Below the pieces are notes generated by a model, which ran no database searches, was not told where the DNA came from, and saw only the letters and a list, made by a program, of their open reading frames with translations. Of a stretch of 64,000 bases of DNA, positions 35,009 to 46,860 are shown one piece after another (positions within the stretch are counted from its first letter, which is position 1; each line of letters starts with the position of its first letter). Source of the stretch: Helichrysum umbraculigerum (lineage: Eukaryota > Streptophyta > Magnoliopsida > Asterales > Asteraceae); assembly GCA_949592205.1 (NCBI GenBank), contig CATIUR010000003.1:74366501-74430500 (forward strand), read 5' to 3'. Position numbers and translations under genes: made by a program.

Positions 35009-35517
35009 AACCTATTTTAAATCGTATTTGGGTAACATCCCACGTAAACTGTATTTGGGCCACATCCCAACCGAGCTACATTTGGATAACAATCCACAAA
35101 ATGATTACTTAACTATTATGGCAATAACTATTATGAACGTATTTGGTTAAACCAATTGTACTTGCAAACTTAAAACCTGTGAATTCACTCAACCTCGTTG
35201 TTGACTTTTTACTATGTTTTTCAGGGAATTAGCTACACACGTAAGGACCGCCTGCACAAATGGAAATCTAGGCGACCCTTGAAGATTTAGGATGCCAACT
35301 TTTTGAAACATATGGATTTCTTTTGTATAACTAATATGTGTTTAGTCATATTTACGAAATCCACTTTTGTTTAACTTAACTACTTATACGATTAATCGAA
35401 TCGTAAACTTTGTAACTATTACTTTTGGCATCTTAATATATGTTTGGTTGTAATCATAAGCTCTGATACGTATGCATGTACAATGTAAATGTGGCATCCC
35501 AGCTTACTAATGCTTCC

Positions 35518-35520
35518 GCT
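35518..35520. repeat. CACTA target site duplication GCT (left)
   Basis: GCT is repeated at 50100-50102. The intact 3' LTR reads GCTTCCGCTAAACAAATTTG across the empty site. Confidence 0.9.
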
Positions 35521-35539
35521 CACTACAACAAAATGAAGC

Positions 35540-35940
35540 TAAAGCAACAGCTATAAAGTGTTGCATTATACCCTAAAAGTGTTGCATTATAGCTAATGCA
35601 ACACTTTTGCAAGTGCTACCTTAGCTAACGTTGCCTTAGGTCTAAAGCAACACTTATTTATGAATACGCAACACTTTTTCAAAGTGTTGCTTGTGTTTCA
35701 AAATGCAACACTTTTAAAATGCAACACTTTTTCATTAATCTCATAAAGCTATGGAAACACTTTTGTGTATCAAATGCAACACTTTTTGTTTATTTGATCA
35801 AGCTATAACAACACTTTTACCCATCAAATGCAAAACTTTTTCATAGTTACCACCAAGCTACAGCAACACTACTATCCATCAAATGCAACACTTATTATTT
35901 CCCATCATATAATTGCAACACTTTCACCCTTTATTGTAGC
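35540..35940. repeat. Left subterminal repeats of the CACTA element
   Basis: Many GCAACACTTT or AAAGTGTTGC words within 400 bp of the terminus, with variants such as GCAACACTAC. They match the array at 49805-50085. Confidence 0.85.
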
Positions 35941-38900
35941 TTTGAGCTACACAAATTCAAACGAGCATTTTCTAATTTTTAAATGAAAGAACAAAATTAA
36001 AATACGCATTCACAGTGTTATAATATTACCATCAAAACCACTATAGATTAGTATTACAAATTCCTTTCAATCATAACAGTAACTATACAACGCATACATG
36101 CATATTTACATTGTACTATGACAAATATGTATAGTAGACAACATAAGGTGTATATTCAACATAAACCTATCAATTATAATCCAGAAAGTACTGAGATCCT
36201 CTTGTATATGTCTTGTCTTCCATACGATATGGTTGTTTCAACTTTCAATTGAGCATACTTTATGCTAAAAGATAGTAACCTGTACAAATGAAAAAGAGAT
36301 AAATATCATATCGTTAGGTAATTTATTAGTGACCAAGGTGGTTATCAAACATTGGGCCTACACACAATAACTGGCTAACATTCAGCTTTAACATGACAAC
36401 TTATACCTTTAGTATATAATTTGGCAAAGAAATCAAGTTTTAGGTTACTTAGCACATACATTGCAGATTAACATTTCAAATAACTAAACTGGATAGAACT
36501 ATACATTGTGGTATCAAGTATCAATCAACTTTATCAAACGATTGTGGTCTTAATTGCTATGAGATAGCAATTATCTACCATGTTATGAGGATGATGTCAT
36601 ACATCTTATACTAGTCGTTAATTTGGGGCAAATAAAGGAAGATCCAAATTACCTTGCAAAAACAAACAACTATTTTTATTATATTCTAATTAAAGTCTGG
36701 CCTACACATTGTGGGAACAATTCATGTCACACAATTTTTCCCTAAGTTACTATGACATCATAGAAGTTCAAATTCTGCACTAGGAAGAACAAAGAAAACC
36801 ATAACACAATAAATCATACTAGTTACTTGTGAAACTAGCTAGTACATCCATTATATTGGCATTTATTTTGAAATGCACAAGTATAGCAAGGTATAGAAGT
36901 ATTACATCTCCTTTGCATGAAATTTGTACCCAAGGCCTAGTATATATAATTGTTAAATGGAGAATCTGAAAGCCCGTAATTCATTGTATGTGCTCTAAAG
37001 AGTTTCTCAAATAACTTTCTCAAACTAACCATCAAGCACTACATACTGTGATATATATATACAGAACTTAATCATACCTTCAGTAAATATCATTTTCATA
37101 TGTAAAACAAAAACTAATATAAAGGAGCAAGACCAATACATACCTGGTACCAAAGATGGACGATCATACATGTTAGAAACTCTAGAACAACTCGAGGAGA
37201 TGGTTTTTTCTACACATGTTTGCACTACATCTTCAACTGATTTGCCTCCCTTAGTGTAAATATCTTTTCACATTGCTTCTGGCTTCTTGAATTTTCAACC
37301 TATGTTTCCTGTTATCATGAAATACATTGATACAGTTAGATGTACTTGTTAATTTACTAAAACAATACTTTTTAGAAGTCTAAAAGTAACCTTGTGCAGC
37401 TTGATTTGAATCGCTCAATCTTATACCATTATATACGATTATGAGCAGATTCAAATATTCAGTAACAACTTGTCTTTCACAATCATTTGTCAAAACTAGC
37501 TAAAAAGAGGTTAGTCACTTACTGTAACTTATATGTGAATCAATTGGCTCATTTTACATATGCATTGATTTACTCAAACTTAGATATTCTTAAAGTTGCT
37601 TTTGTAAGTCTATCACTTGTTTCAAGCAATATATATGATTATATTCTATTTCAAAATATTACAAAGTATTAAACAACACGGGTTTTCTTAAATTCTAATC
37701 AAATCTAGAACACACATTTAGTCGGTACATATTTTTATATTACGAGATGATACATTATACAAGTAAGAAGAGTCCATGAAAAGATCACACTGATCACATA
37801 TTTTCTGGTGTTTTTCTCAAGGGATTTGAAAATGACCTAGTTAATTAGCTGTTGCAATTTGATTAAGTTCTTCAGAATTTTCCAGTTTTGATTTATAAAA
37901 TAGTTGAGAGCAGTTAGGCAGTCCAGAAAACCACTTGATCATATCGCATATAAGGATGAACCTGAAAATTAGACATATTGCAAGTTGTATTTTAGTAATT
38001 TTACCATGACGTCATATAGACACACAGAGTCTCTACAAATATATGCATTGCATTTTTCGACATCCTTGTAACCATTGGTTTTATAATAAACATTCACGCT
38101 GATTAGCATTAAAAGAATTAATGTTTAGTTCTCGGACCATAACTACAAACAATCCAGATAATAAAGATGAAACAATATTAATTAAAGTAAGGGCTTTTTA
38201 ATTTGAATAAGCATTAACATTAAGTAATTTACACAATAATAGACAAGTGAAGAGTAAATCAGGCCTGAAATGTAGTACCTGGGTATGTAGTTAAGATGAA
38301 TCAAATGAGAGATTAGATCTGAAAATACCTTTATGGTGCTAAAGATGAGAAAGAGAGAAAAGATAAAGCAAACTGATGAGAAAGAGGGAAAAGTTGTGAA
38401 TTTGTGTTTTGATTCAAAATTCGACAATTTTGTGACAAAAATTTCGAAAAAAACCTCCATGGCGCTAAGAAGTAGGCAGTTGGCGGGTAGATGAGATGTG
38501 GGTGGGTCAATACAAATTACCATCAAAATTCGCATATACCAATTATCACATAATGAATTAATGAAAGAACTCGATACAAATATAAAATTCAAATTACAAT
38601 GATATATCTATGGTTTTTACAATTATTTTATGTACATTATAAAATAAGATTTACTATGTATAAATTAGTATTGTACTTTTTATCAAAGTAATCAAAGTCG
38701 ACCGATTAATTTAGATTTCCACAACTTTCACAAAATTAAAAAAATAAAAAAAAGGAAAGGTAGTAAAAAACAGATTTTTGAAAATTTGAAATGTCACGTT
38801 TCATAAAGACTAGCATAATATTCGCGTTATCCAATGGAGTATAATTATTGTAATAATTCAACAATAGTTGTAATTTTAATTATTATTTCATGATGTATTA

Positions 38901-39046
38901 CTTATGATAGTGAATCGATAACGATAACTTGATGTATCAAATTATAGATTAGAAAGATGGAGGGGTTAAGAGTAAAAATTATAGAGATTAAATTTGGAAG
39001 TGTTGAATCTTAATTTTAAGATTTACAAAAATAGAGTATGGACTAT
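35941..39046. other. Left interior of the CACTA element
   Basis: A+T-rich sequence with only short ORFs. On the minus strand near 37143-37307 there is an exon-like stretch bounded by AACAG and CCAG|GTATGT. Its best frame includes YTKGGKSVEDVVQTCVEKT but has two TGA codons upstream. It may be a decayed transposase or captured exon; I do not recognise it. The minus-strand frame at 38182-38592 (136 aa) is hydrophobic low-complexity with no family resemblance. Confidence 0.4.
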
Positions 39047-39276
39047 CAGTAGTACAAAAATGCTTTTTTATAGCGGTGAAAAAGGTCCTTTGAAACGGTG
39101 ATATGACCGCCTTATATACCCACGCCACTAAATGTATACTCTTTATTGAAGCGGTCAAATGACCGGTCTAAATACTCATTTGTTAAAGAAATTGGGAGTC
39201 CTTTTATGAAGCGTTGTACACACAAAAATAATTATTTAAAATAGTTTTCAAATAACCGCTTGAAACACAATGTTAC

Positions 39277-39280
<4 letters not shown>

Positions 39281-39313
<33 letters not shown>
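39281..39313. repeat. TAA microsatellite, left part
   Basis: A run of TAA repeats interrupted by the Helitron and continuing at 45961-46032. Confidence 0.9.
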
Positions 39314-39314
<1 letters not shown>

Positions 39315-40749
39315 CTCTTTTATATATTATAATAAAGTGGTAATAAGGTTGTCATCATAAAATTAGACATTTATTAATTAATCCTAACCAGTCAATGGAT
39401 TAGCCTTTTAAATTATAACCATTGATTAGGATTAACAATTTTGACAACCTAAATAGTGGATTAGGATTTGATTAAAGACTAAATTACCCCACAACTATTC
39501 AATTAGAAAACCATTAAATATATATATGCCCAAATTAAATTAAAAAAATTAAAAAAGTTAATTAGAAAGTCAATATGTTTATACGATTTAGTTGAGAAAA
39601 AAAGAGGCTAAATAAATTGGTTTCCATATATTTAGGATGTCTAATTCTTACGTAGATATATTAATATATCATATCATAAATCATTCTAAAAATCTAAAAT
39701 AACTCAAATTTTCTAAATTTTTTCATTATAATAAAAATCATTCCTAAATCTGTGTCATTTACCTTGCACGCCTCTTTTTCCCGTTACCCTATGGCCCCAT
39801 ATTCATCTCCATCTTCTCCAGCAACCAAGAATTCAAATTCATCCATTAAAATTTTCCTTTCTTCATCTTTATTATCTTCTCCAACCTTTTCTTTTCTCCA
39901 TGTCTCTTCATCACCTTTTCAGCTTCATCACATTGAGTGCTTTTAGATAAACCAAATACTCTTTCAGGTATTAACTTTTTTTGATATAAACTAAAACCAC
40001 TTAATTAGGTCATATATTTGGATATGTGGTGATCATGTCTCAATCGTTTATTTTAAGCGTTAATTGAGGTTTAGTAATATGGAATCGTTATCTACTTTTT
40101 CTTGGAGGATTTTTCATGGCTATTGCAGGTTCCCAGTTAGATTCTGCAATGTAGAGATTCTTCAAGGTCGATTTTAGTTTTAGACTCAAATAGAAGGTGA
40201 GGTTAAAACAATGTTTTGGTTTTGATTATGAATATGAATATGTTTCTCTTTCTTGGATTATAGCACTTGATTTGTCCACTAACTTATATTTTGTGCTTAT
40301 CTGTTTTCTTTTTTTTGACTTCTGATAATTGTTTTCTTCTTATAATATAACAAGTTAAACTTGAATCGGCCCGTCACTTTAAATTGGTGATATACGTAGA
40401 TGGATAACACAGCTTAATGGAGATACAATATGGTGTTGTATCATTCAAGTAAGATTTCAATTTTTAAATTTATAAATTGATTTCAGATATGAGTTTGTTC
40501 TATAGTAACCCTCACGTGCTTATAAGTTTTTATGTTTCAATCACTTTAAATTGGGGGTAATATTGTTGTTGCATTTTTATGTTTTGATCATAGTTACAAG
40601 ATTCCTGATAGTGATAATCTTGGTCTGACAGAAACTCTACAGGTGGTGTTACACAAATAAAAATATATCTATGTGGTATGTTTGTTACTTAAGTATTGAT
40701 TAGATCTTGATGCTATTTAATAATTGAGATGTGTTTTGAAAAAAATTAG
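39314..40749. other. Left part of Helitron, no identifiable gene
   Basis: A+T-rich. It contains the inverted ATTAGGATTAA segment at 39380-39490 and a small frame at 39752-39946 (64 aa, Ser/Pro-rich), which could be a captured 5' exon or UTR. Splice-like TGCAG|G occurs near 40130. The N-terminal exons expected before the NEK fragment are not recognisable. Confidence 0.4.
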
Positions 40750-40795
40750 ACTTGCTAGACAGACTGAAAGATGCAGAGGATTTGCTCATCAAGAG
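40750..40795 (+). pseudogene. Captured NEK kinase exon fragment A
   Basis: Between TTAG and a GT donor the frame reads RLARQTERCRGFAHQE (first R split by the intron). Plant NIMA-related kinases carry almost exactly this phrase after the catalytic lysine (KKIRLARQT-RCRRSAHQE). It is followed by a 59-base intron and fragment B, in the order and phase of a NEK gene. No glycine loop, catalytic loop or C-terminal half is present, so it cannot make a kinase. Confidence 0.85.
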
Positions 40796-40854
40796 GTTTT
40801 GTATTTATTATTATGGTGTTGTTGTTGATTATTGTTTAATTATTCAATGTTTAG

Positions 40855-40920
40855 ATTACGCTAATTGCATGGATTCAGCATCCGTTTATTGTTGAGTTTA
40901 AAGAAGCTTGGGTTGAGAAA
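40855..40920 (+). pseudogene. Captured NEK kinase exon fragment B
   Basis: A 22-codon open exon begins after TTTAG and ends GAGAAA|GTTACAGG, encoding LIAWIQHPFIVEFKEAWVEK. In plant NEK proteins the phrase LIARIQHPYIVEFKEAWVEK follows HQEM directly, and an exon boundary after VEK is plausible. Intron position and phase are kept, so the fragment was captured at DNA level, as Helitrons do, rather than through a spliced RNA. Confidence 0.87.
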
Positions 40921-41290
40921 GTTACAGGAAAGAATGCATAAACTATTATAGCTTTACAATTGTAAGCACATCTTCTTATATAATTAGATAATTTTTCATC
41001 TACTATTACTGTTCTCAATGGCTTCCTTTTGTAGTTTTCCTTGAATTTGCAGCATCATCGATTGCAACATGGACTCATGTTAATTAATCATACTTGTGAA
41101 GCCATAATGGTTTTAGAATGTTGTTCAAATGATCTAGCCATATGTAAATTATTGCAAAACAAATCTTATGCAATGGACACTAACATGTAATACCACCAGC
41201 TCTGAAAAATAGTAAATTCAGTTTCTTTATTCTTATACTTTTATTTTAGTATTGTTTCTTGTTCCTGCCATTTCTATAACCGTAAGCCAA

Positions 41291-41362
41291 GTTGGACGTT
41301 ATCTTCATGAAGTTTCCCACAAGACTCAAGGTGTTGCAGCCATTGCTTTCTCGATTAAAGAG
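41291..41362 (+). pseudogene. Captured exon of an unidentified gene (1)
   Basis: A 24-codon open stretch ends in a good donor (AAAGAG|GTATGCC). It reads VGRYLHEVSHKTQGVAAIAF and then SIKE. It looks like real protein-coding exon sequence but I cannot name the family. It lies 370 bases after the NEK exons and probably comes from a different gene. Confidence 0.5.
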
Positions 41363-41469
41363 GTATGCCTCTCTGTGTGTGTGTGTAAGTTATTTGTGGA
41401 ATTTGGTTGAAGTTAGAACCTTTGTGCCTGGGCTATCTACCATTTACAGAGTAGCAATGAAAGCTGCAG

Positions 41470-41546
41470 GAACCAGTAGAAGAGTCTTCAGCTTTTCAAC
41501 CATGTTTCTTCGATGCCAGTATCATGAAAGAAGTGTCTGATGGGGT
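41470..41546 (+). pseudogene. Captured exon of an unidentified gene (2)
   Basis: After an AGCTGCAG acceptor, the frame reads EPVEESSAFQPCFFDASIMK then EVSDG. It is open and exon-like. It probably belongs with the exons at 41291 and 42248. Family not recognised. Confidence 0.45.
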
Positions 41547-42247
41547 TAGTTTTGTATTTCATCAATCATCCCTCTAAGTATTTTCAGCAATATTATCATT
41601 GAATTTTGATTGATGACTGGCTATCTGACCATGATACTTGGCCTATTGTTACAAATAAATCATTATTTTGATATACTTGAAAATACCAACACTTTGGAAG
41701 AATGAACAAAAGGTGTCGAGTATGGTGTTTTTGCATTTATATTATTTCAACAGTATGTTAGTAGATGTAATTGGTTACTTAGAGGTGTAGTAGAATAAGA
41801 GTGGAAGCAATATTTCGGGTTCTCTTAGTATGTATCCCACGAGATACCGGTGGGTTGTTTACCGGGTAGAATTGGGTTCGAGAGCTCACACGGGTCTAAA
41901 TGGGTCGGGTTGGTTTGGGTTGCTCCTCCAACCTTTTTAAACCCTTTATTCCATCAATTTATCAATATCTAATGTATCAATAATGTATCCATATATAATC
42001 ATGAAAACTATATTATTATAATATCAATAACAATCATATATAATTGAATAAATTGAGAGGTTGTAAGAATTTAATATCACTTTGGGTCACTCACAACCTG
42101 TTCGGCTTATATGACCCATTCCTAATTTAGCTAGGTAATTAAAGTTTACCCATTTCACCCTTTAAAGGTTAGATATTTCCTTTTTAACATTTCTTAGGTA
42201 ACTGTGTTGAAATAGCTACCTCTATGGATACTATTTAACAAATAGAT

Positions 42248-42393
42248 TTTGTGATGAAGAGGTAGAAGTGGAGGCTTCAACCAAGGACCCAAATGCCACA
42301 TTGCGTGTTGAAATACAGATGGTCTTACACCAGTTTGCATGCTTTGCTGATTTAACTTTGCAACTGTGTGAAAAGGGATCTGATGGCAATAAG
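42248..42393 (+). pseudogene. Captured exon of an unidentified gene (3)
   Basis: The open stretch reads DEEVEVEASTKDPNATLRVE and continues through QMVLHQFACFADLTLQLCEK to GSDGNK|GTGAAG, where a donor-like GT follows. It has the composition of a conserved plant protein, helical toward its end. Not identified. The sequence from 41547 to here holds no recognisable element. Confidence 0.45.
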
Positions 42394-43495
42394 GTGAAGG
42401 TGTGATGTTTTTACATGACCATTAGCCATTACTCGTGTATCATAGTTTAATGTTTAGTTTGTGATTACTAAATGTGATTTCAGAATAAATGTTAGCTTAT
42501 GTATAAATTTGTAAGAACATCATCGAATGTTGAATCGTGCAACTAGATTTTTATATAGTAAAATAGCATAAACTTTCCCTATAATTTCATATTTTAGGGG
42601 TAGAAAATGACTTTGTGACTTAAAGCGGTAGTTTAGACCGATATGTAATCAAATCACTTCTCTACGATGACGTGTCAAGTTAAAGTTATTATTATTTTTC
42701 CATTGGAAGAGGGATTAGCTTATTTTTGCACTATCAAAGTAATATAGAAAGAGCTCCCCCTTTTGTTACCTAAGCTTCTTTGTGCTGCGAGGTCTCCTAT
42801 ATTGATGTAAGTACGTACATTTTCTTGTAGGTTATAACACTTTGTTGCATAGGTATATACTATATACTTATGATCATAATTAACACAATAACTAATGATT
42901 GTAATTAACATATCTAAATAGTTCACACTACAACTGCTAATAGGGCTATAAACACCACGCCTGTTTTCAAAAAAATTCACATATAAACAAAAACAAAGTT
43001 AAAAATATTTTGTGGACAAGTTGTTCATGAACGTAATTAAATAATTTATGTACGATACCTATGCACTATTGTTTCAAACTTATCTAATACTTTATGGAAA
43101 TCCAATAAAATACTAAACTCCGACCGTTGCCCAACTAACATTTAAAGACTTCGTAACTTATTGTATAGCATATGTATTTGAATAACATATGTATTCGGCA
43201 ACTCTTCATTAGATAATTTACAATTTGAATAACGTACTCATAACATTAAAATAAATTTGTAAATGAGTGCAGGATATGATATATAATCATATAGTTAAAT
43301 ATAATATTAAGGGATATTTAATCATATTCTCGAGTTTATATTTAGTGGAAAAGAATGGGATGGAAAGTAAAAGAGATAAAATGGATAGAAAAGAATGTAA
43401 TATAAAATCTCGTATATGTATTCTCGAGTTGGAGGGAAAACAAAAGAAATGAAAGACAAACAGTTAATTATCTACGTTCTTTAACTGTGTAGAAA
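42394..43495. other. Helitron interior, no identified feature
   Basis: A+T-rich sequence with only short, unsupported frames. From 43327 an A/G-rich stretch starting ATTCTCGAGTT...AGTGGAAA matches the reverse complement of 44860-44890, suggesting an older inverted-repeat element split by the hAT insertion. Confidence 0.35.
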
Positions 43496-43503
43496 TAAGT
43501 TGG

Positions 43504-44320
43504 CAGTGGCGAATCTAGGATTCCTTGTAAGGGGGGTCAATTTTCTTAAAGCAAAGAAATAAATGGGTCAAATAAGTTAAGTACCGGGTCGGGTAAATGA
43601 AGATGCATGGATTAAAGATAATTCAACATGTAAATGATGTATTTATGATTTCATTACTTGTTGGGTATTATGTTCTTATGTGCTGAAGATAAAAGGAGAC
43701 ACGACAGACTATTTCTAAAAAAAAAAAAGATGGCAGAGTTTTTACATTTCAATTTTAGGTCATATTTGGAGAAATGAATAAATTATCTGTAGCAAGTACC
43801 AAGTCAAAAGGAAGGCTGGAAGAGGATGGGAAAAAGAATTCCAACAATATAAGGATTTGATTTTAAAGATGGATATTAAATTACGGGGAACGGGAGTATA
43901 ATATTATTTAATTAGTATTAATATCAATATTATATTACTCTGTATTACAATAATTCATTTCTAGAAATTGAGAATTTAAGTAGTGTGCATCATTCAATTG
44001 TACAATACAAGACATATATGCATATCACACTTTAAATTACATGATCTCATTTTATTTCTCTTTCTCTCTCTACTGGTTCGACTTCTTCCCCGTCTCTCTG
44101 TTTCCCTCATTTCATTCTTTGCAAATTTAATCATTGTGTTTCAACATTTTAGAGTACAAATCTGAGTCTGTTGCCTCTTTCTTTTGATTCTTAATTGCAA
44201 GGGGTGTCCAAGTGTGATTCTAAGGGGGTCCTTTGAACAAATCAATATGAACTTCTCCTATCTTTTGAAATCTAAGGGGTGTCCATGGACCCCCCTTGTT
44301 ACAAGCTAGATTCGCCCCTG
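43504..44320. mobile_element. hAT-type non-autonomous transposon
   Basis: Left end CAGTGGCGAATCTAGGATTC. The right end, reversed, is CAGGGGCGAATCTAGCTTG. An 8-bp target duplication TAAGTTGG lies at 43496-43503 and 44321-44328. CAGnGGCG termini with an 8-bp duplication are typical of plant hAT elements. It is 817 bp without a transposase, so it depends on a helper. Confidence 0.92.
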
Positions 44321-44987
44321 TAAGTTGGTTATCACTAATCAATTAATCGAACGCAATATTAAAAACACTGGTTTCAATTTAAATATCAAAATTGCCATCA
44401 AAATAATAATACAAACACCTATGTAAGTTATCATCTCATTATACACAAAAGTTAGACATGTTAACGAAATTATAATTAATAGCATTACAATATAGCCAAC
44501 AAAAAAAAAAGAGAGAAACGTATAGGTTTCATGCATATAGTATTATCATGTGATTACGAGATGACCTTTAATTTAATTATATCCAATCCTATATTTAATA
44601 TTTAATTTCTTTGATCAAAACTCATGATCTGGAAGTGTAAAAAAGAGGGTCTGACTTACTATCAATCAACAAAACTGTTACTGACGCAGGAGAAATATTA
44701 GACCGGGCTGAATTCATTCGATGTGTTTCGTATAAGAATAGTGGTTCTGAATTAGATAAATATGTAAACGTTTTCTGTTCTAATCCGCCCAAAAATTAAC
44801 GGAAAGTGTTATTAACAAAAAGCCCATCTACTTTCGGTCCTAATTCATTCCTTTCATTTCCTTTCCACCTAAAATAAAAACTCGAGAATGACTATTATTT
44901 TTAAATCAGTTGATTTCCTTTCCTTTCCACTCTTAAAAAAACTCGAGAATGCAACAGCAAGTTAATATTTCTTGAAAAATAATTGGT

Positions 44988-45131
44988 AGGCCTAAAGTTA
45001 TAGGACTAAATATAGGCATAAAGATTTGATTGGTGGATGTAAAAAATTGATTGGATGAGATTCAGAGAGAGAAAAAAATCAACCAATCACATTTGTAGGT
45101 CCATATTTAGGTTCATATAATTAGGTCCATA
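44988..45131. mobile_element. MITE-like inverted repeat
   Basis: Imperfect terminal inverted repeats of about 35 bp (TAGGCCTAAAGTTATAGGAC versus, reversed, TGGACCTAATTATATGAACC), both continuing TAAATATGG/AGG. No coding potential. Family not assigned. Confidence 0.45.
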
Positions 45132-45139
45132 TAGCATTA

Positions 45140-45340
45140 CTCATATTTCTTTTGTCCCACCACAAGTATCCACATTAATACTTTCAGTTGTCCCAAATAG
45201 TGTCCACTACTATGTTTCAACCAATCGAAAGAGACTTTAGTGGATAGATATGTTATTTGATTGGTGAAAAATGTAATTAGTGGAGAATCCTAAAACTATG
45301 TGCACAGTCAAAGTAGATACTTTGACTAGGACGGATAGAG
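45140..45340. mobile_element. Stowaway-like MITE (candidate)
   Basis: Ends CTCATATTTCTTTTGTCCCA and, reversed, CTCTATCCGTCCTAGTCAAA, both going into AAGTATCYAC. TA dinucleotides flank both ends. The 201-bp size and TA flanks fit Tc1/mariner-derived Stowaway elements; the left terminus is diverged. Confidence 0.5.
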
Positions 45341-45959
45341 TATTAATTATTATTTTTATAATGTAAAACACAATGTACGAGTACTTTTCGGATAATCAAG
45401 CTTACACTTTCGATAAGTTTTAGTCACCTGCAAGTTTTATCACGCATTTATATACATTTAAAAACTTTTTTGGTTTTAGAACGCATGAGTAACAACATTC
45501 TTATAATTGAATCGTGAACATATGTTATCTCAAACTTTGCAACCCTAACTAAAATGTTCATTAATCCAGATAATCTAGAGGTAGATGACTATGCAATGAA
45601 ATAAATATCATTGAATAACTCAAAAACAACTTATGCTTATTTGTAATATTATTTTCATTCCTATTATTTTTTATTACATATTTTTTCCCAGAGAAATAGC
45701 GATTGAAACATATGAGAGTGAAACCGATAATCAAGATGATTATATCATTCATTTATGTTCTTTTTTTAGCGTGTGAGAGGACCATTTAATGATTAATCTT
45801 TTTGGTTACTTTATTTCTACTTATTTTTGGTTTGCACTTTGGTGTAACGTTTTTTTTTAGATTATACGCATCTCGATGTTTTTTTATTTCAATTTTATTT
45901 TAGTAATCAAAGTTAGGTATTTTCATTATCTAGCCTGCAAATTTGCGGGTTATAAACTA

Positions 45960-45960
<1 letters not shown>

Positions 45961-46032
<72 letters not shown>
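45961..46032. repeat. TAA microsatellite, right part (about 24 units)
   Basis: Continues the tract at 39281-39313 beyond the Helitron. Any reading frame over it is a poly-isoleucine artefact. Confidence 0.95.
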
Positions 46033-46033
<1 letters not shown>

Positions 46034-46860
46034 TGTATGTATCTTTTACAGAACATCAAATCATCTACTTATATTATCCAGTCAACAATCCGATAACTAT
46101 CAACACAAAATAAACTACAAATCACAATAACATTATATAATCTTCATAACTAAGATGATGTATTATCTATATATTAAAGAAATCAATTACAATACACAAA
46201 TCCATCTTATTAGCAAGAAATCAGTGGGTTTAAAACCCACATACCACTTATAGTGATATAAGTCTCAACAAAAAGAATACAGAGAAGGAAAAATCATCAT
46301 TGATCTTTTTTTTAAAAAAAATATACTCACTCGGGTCTCTCCATCTTCAATTTCAGTTGATCCACAACCATCAATCTCATCTCCTCTAATCCATCAATAC
46401 ATGTCAATTAATATGTCATCGCCGCACTTTTCTCTAATTGTGAAAATAGAGTTTTAGATCTGAAAACAGAAAAGTTAAGAGGGAAATAGAAAAATCATAT
46501 ATGCGAAATTCTTAGATCCAAGAATAACAACAATAAAATTTGTACATATAATAAAAATAAATCAATTACCTGGCGGTGGCATGACAGATTGACAGAATAC
46601 CCTTAACTTGTTCGTCACCATCATCGCGTTTATCTTATGCCTTTGCAAGATCTAAAACTTAATGATGTTGAAACTTGGTGATGGTAACTTTATATCTGAA
46701 AGCTCTCAAAATCGGATATGCCGGAAGAAAAACTCGTCTGATATGAACACCTCCACCATCGCCATTAGTAAATCTGTAAACTTGTTTTCTTATCTTTTTC
46801 GTTTTCATTTGCTATATGTGTTTGGTGAGTATGAAGAAGTACAAACAAAAAGTATTTTAT
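46033..46860. other. Inner CACTA-like element, right interior
   Basis: A+T-rich sequence with no recognised gene. The small frame at 46662-46862 (66 aa) has no family resemblance. Confidence 0.35.

Larger units (their letters stand above)
39314..45960 (+). mobile_element. Helitron carrying gene fragments, 6.6 kb
   Basis: The 5' end is TCTCTTTTATATATTATAAT, preceded by A. The 3' end is CTAG, preceded by the 16-base hairpin CCTGCAAATTTGCGGG and an 11-base spacer, and followed by T. That is the A|TC...CTAG|T insertion between A and T, without duplication, expected of Helitrons, and both sides are TAA microsatellite. No Rep/helicase frame remains, so it is non-autonomous. A subterminal inverted segment (39350-39490, AATCCTAA...TTAGGATT) is near the left end. 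It holds exons of a NEK kinase and another gene, a hAT element and MITE-like repeats. Confidence 0.88.

Noticed and set aside
38182..38592. 136-aa minus-strand frame in the CACTA interior as a possible membrane protein
   Set aside because: Hydrophobic phrases come from A+T-rich codons; no start context, no family resemblance and no conserved copy in the window.
45876..46130. 84-aa frame with a run of isoleucines
   Set aside because: It is a translation of the TAA microsatellite and spans the Helitron/microsatellite junction.
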